A stretch of 6,474 bases of DNA from assembly GCF_016785185.1 (NCBI RefSeq), contig NZ_JAEKDY010000157.1; one strand, given 5' to 3'. This DNA comes from Heyndrickxia sporothermodurans (lineage in GTDB: Bacteria > Bacillota > Bacilli > Bacillales > Bacillaceae_C). Position numbers and translations under genes: made by a program. Position 1 is the first letter of the stretch. Each line of letters begins with the position of its first letter. Below the pieces are notes generated by a model. It saw only the letters and a program-made list of their open reading frames with translations. It did not search any database and was not told where the DNA came from. Shown here piece by piece: positions 5,210-6,474 of this stretch.

Positions 5210-6369
5210 TTAGTTGCAGTATTTATCCAAATCCCAAATCTGTGTACACCAATCTGCATAAAAATCCGGCTCATGAGAAACGATTAAAACGGTCCCCTCG
5301 TATTTTCTTAATGCATCAGAAAGTGCAGACTTTGCCTGGACATCTAGATGATTGGTTGGTTCGTCAAGAATTAGCCAATTACTTTTTTCCAGCATTAATT
5401 GAGCTAATCTTACCTTCGTTTGTTCCCCACCACTTAAAGAATGCAATGATTGAAACATATGGTCGTTTCTTATGCCTGCACGAGCAAGCGCGAGACGAAT
5501 TTCCTTTTGTGTCATTCCTTCATTTAAAGACCAAATAAACTCAAGCGGTGTCATTGCAGAAGAAGTATTCCATTCTTGTGAAAAATAAGCAGGTTTTACA
5601 TTGTGTCCGAAGCTAATATCTCCTCCAAGAGGTGCAATCTCACCGATGATAGTCTTTAACATCGTAGATTTGCCGATTCCATTATGCCCTTTTATTGCCA
5701 CTTTTTCTCCCCTTTTTATTTTGACCGTTAAAGGGGAAAGTAAAGGTTTTGTATAACCAACCATCAATTTTTTTGTTTCAACAATTACACTTGTTGGTCG
5801 TTCAGATAATGTAAATATATATCTAGGTGTTGGGACTTCTATCGGTTTATGCATTCGCTCCATTTTCATTAATCTTTTTTCGCGTGATTTAGCTTGTTTA
5901 GTAGTGGATGCACGTGCCTTGTTCTTTTGAATATATGTTTCAAGCTTTTGAATCTCTTCTTGTTGTCTTTCATAGGCATTGTGCAATTGATGTTTCCTGA
6001 GTTCATAGGATTCTGTAAATTGTTGATAGTTCCCTACATATCTTGTTAACTGTTTATGTTCCAAATGATAAATGACGTTTACAATATCATTTAGAAAATC
6101 AGTATCATGGGATATCAAAATAAAAGAATTCTTGTAATTTAATAAATAATCCTTTAACCACTGAATATGTGCATAATCCAAATAGTTCGTTGGTTCATCC
6201 AATAACAAAATATCCGGTTCACTCAATAAAAGCTTGGCAAGCAATAATTTCGTCCTCTGACCTCCGCTTAGGTTTGATACATCTGTGTTCATACCTAAGA
6301 GATGAATCCCTAAACCGAAAGAAATTTCTTCGATTTTTTTATCAATTGAGTCAATTTCATAATTGCTCT
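5210..6369 (-). pseudogene. ABC-F family ATPase, N-terminally truncated and decayed
   Basis: ABC-F proteins have two ATPase domains, bind ribosomes and act in translation or antibiotic protection. From the ATG at 6292 there are 360 codons. In order they show signature LSGGQ (8-12), Walker B ILLLDEP (28-34), switch His62, the charged linker of ABC-F proteins (about 95-150), Walker A GHNGIGKST (202-210), LSGGE (286-290), Walker B LILDEP (307-312) and switch His340. The first Walker A and about 150 upstream residues are missing, compared with about 520 in B. subtilis YfmM-type relatives, which it resembles most from memory. Homology continues in frame upstream of that ATG to about 6369 (KKSNYEIDSIDKK, IEEISFGLGIHLLG), and the ATG has no good ribosome site, so it is not the original start. 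Without the first nucleotide site it is unlikely to work. It converges on the YdcF-like gene. Confidence 0.85.
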
Positions 6370-6474
6370 TTTTAAAAATACAGAATCCTACAGAATTTCT
6401 AAAATATATTTTTAAAAACAGAAATCATGCTACTTGTTGCTGATTTAATTGTACATTAATTCGGTCTGCGGCTA
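6370..6474 (-). pseudogene. Disrupted upstream part of the ABC-F gene, or insert boundary
   Basis: On the minus strand an open frame enters from the window edge and reads AADRINVQLNQQQVA, then stops at TGA 6427-6425. Closer to the ABC-F frame, another frame reads YILEIL, TAG (6390-6388), DSVFLK. If joined to KSNYEID by a one-base shift in the A run at 6373-6369, this resembles the LGEIQ-type segment that precedes TID in intact ABC-F relatives. Stops therefore lie in all frames, and a repeated ATTCTGTA is present. The best reading is one ABC-F gene with a frameshift and nonsense mutations. The alternative is that AADRIN... is the end of an inserted ORF. Confidence 0.4.

Noticed and set aside
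5191..5538. Plus-strand ORF of 115 codons over the 3' part of the ABC-F gene
   Set aside because: Shadow of the conserved ABC-F coding frame on the other strand, without a ribosome site.

Overview
The window looks like chromosomal or large-plasmid DNA of a low-GC Gram-positive, most likely a Bacillus and plausibly the B. cereus group. This rests on the strong A/T bias, the purine-rich AGGAGG-type Shine-Dalgarno sites, the frequent TTG starts (three of five genes), and the family resemblance of the proteins. The species is inference. The stretch reads as accessory or remodelled DNA: intact small genes alternate with gene stumps, an insertion-sequence end, a serine recombinase and decayed sequence.

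Layout. At 1-127 is what looks like the terminal part of an IS21-type insertion sequence; it cuts a decayed minus-strand reading frame (about 128-318). A directional terminator at 307-345 ends the minus-strand cardiolipin synthase gene (445-1962). Next is an unrecognised 154-residue minus-strand protein (2167-2631). The gene-free interval 2632-3194 carries dispersed and tandem degenerate repeats, an inverted repeat of 26 bp and one plus-strand frame unusually poor in stops. A small serine recombinase (3195-3770, minus) abuts a plus-strand C-terminal gene stump (about 3774-3969). They meet within a few bases, which marks an old rearrangement junction. A strong bidirectional terminator (3968-3994) separates the stump from a 93-residue minus-strand protein of the type I recall as DUF6509 (4025-4306). 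Divergent from it is a YdcF-like DUF218 protein (4550-5149, plus). The window closes with a minus-strand ABC-F ATPase (from 5210) that has lost its first Walker A region and shows frameshift and nonsense decay upstream.

The genes do not form an obvious pathway or operon: each has its own orientation change, terminator or gap. Cardiolipin synthase acts on membrane lipids, the DUF218 protein is probably a cytosolic enzyme of unknown substrate, and the recombinase is the only complete DNA-mobility gene. I found no convincing new multi-gene system. The best leads are the recombinase junction together with its repeat-rich neighbour, and the unrecognised 154-residue protein.
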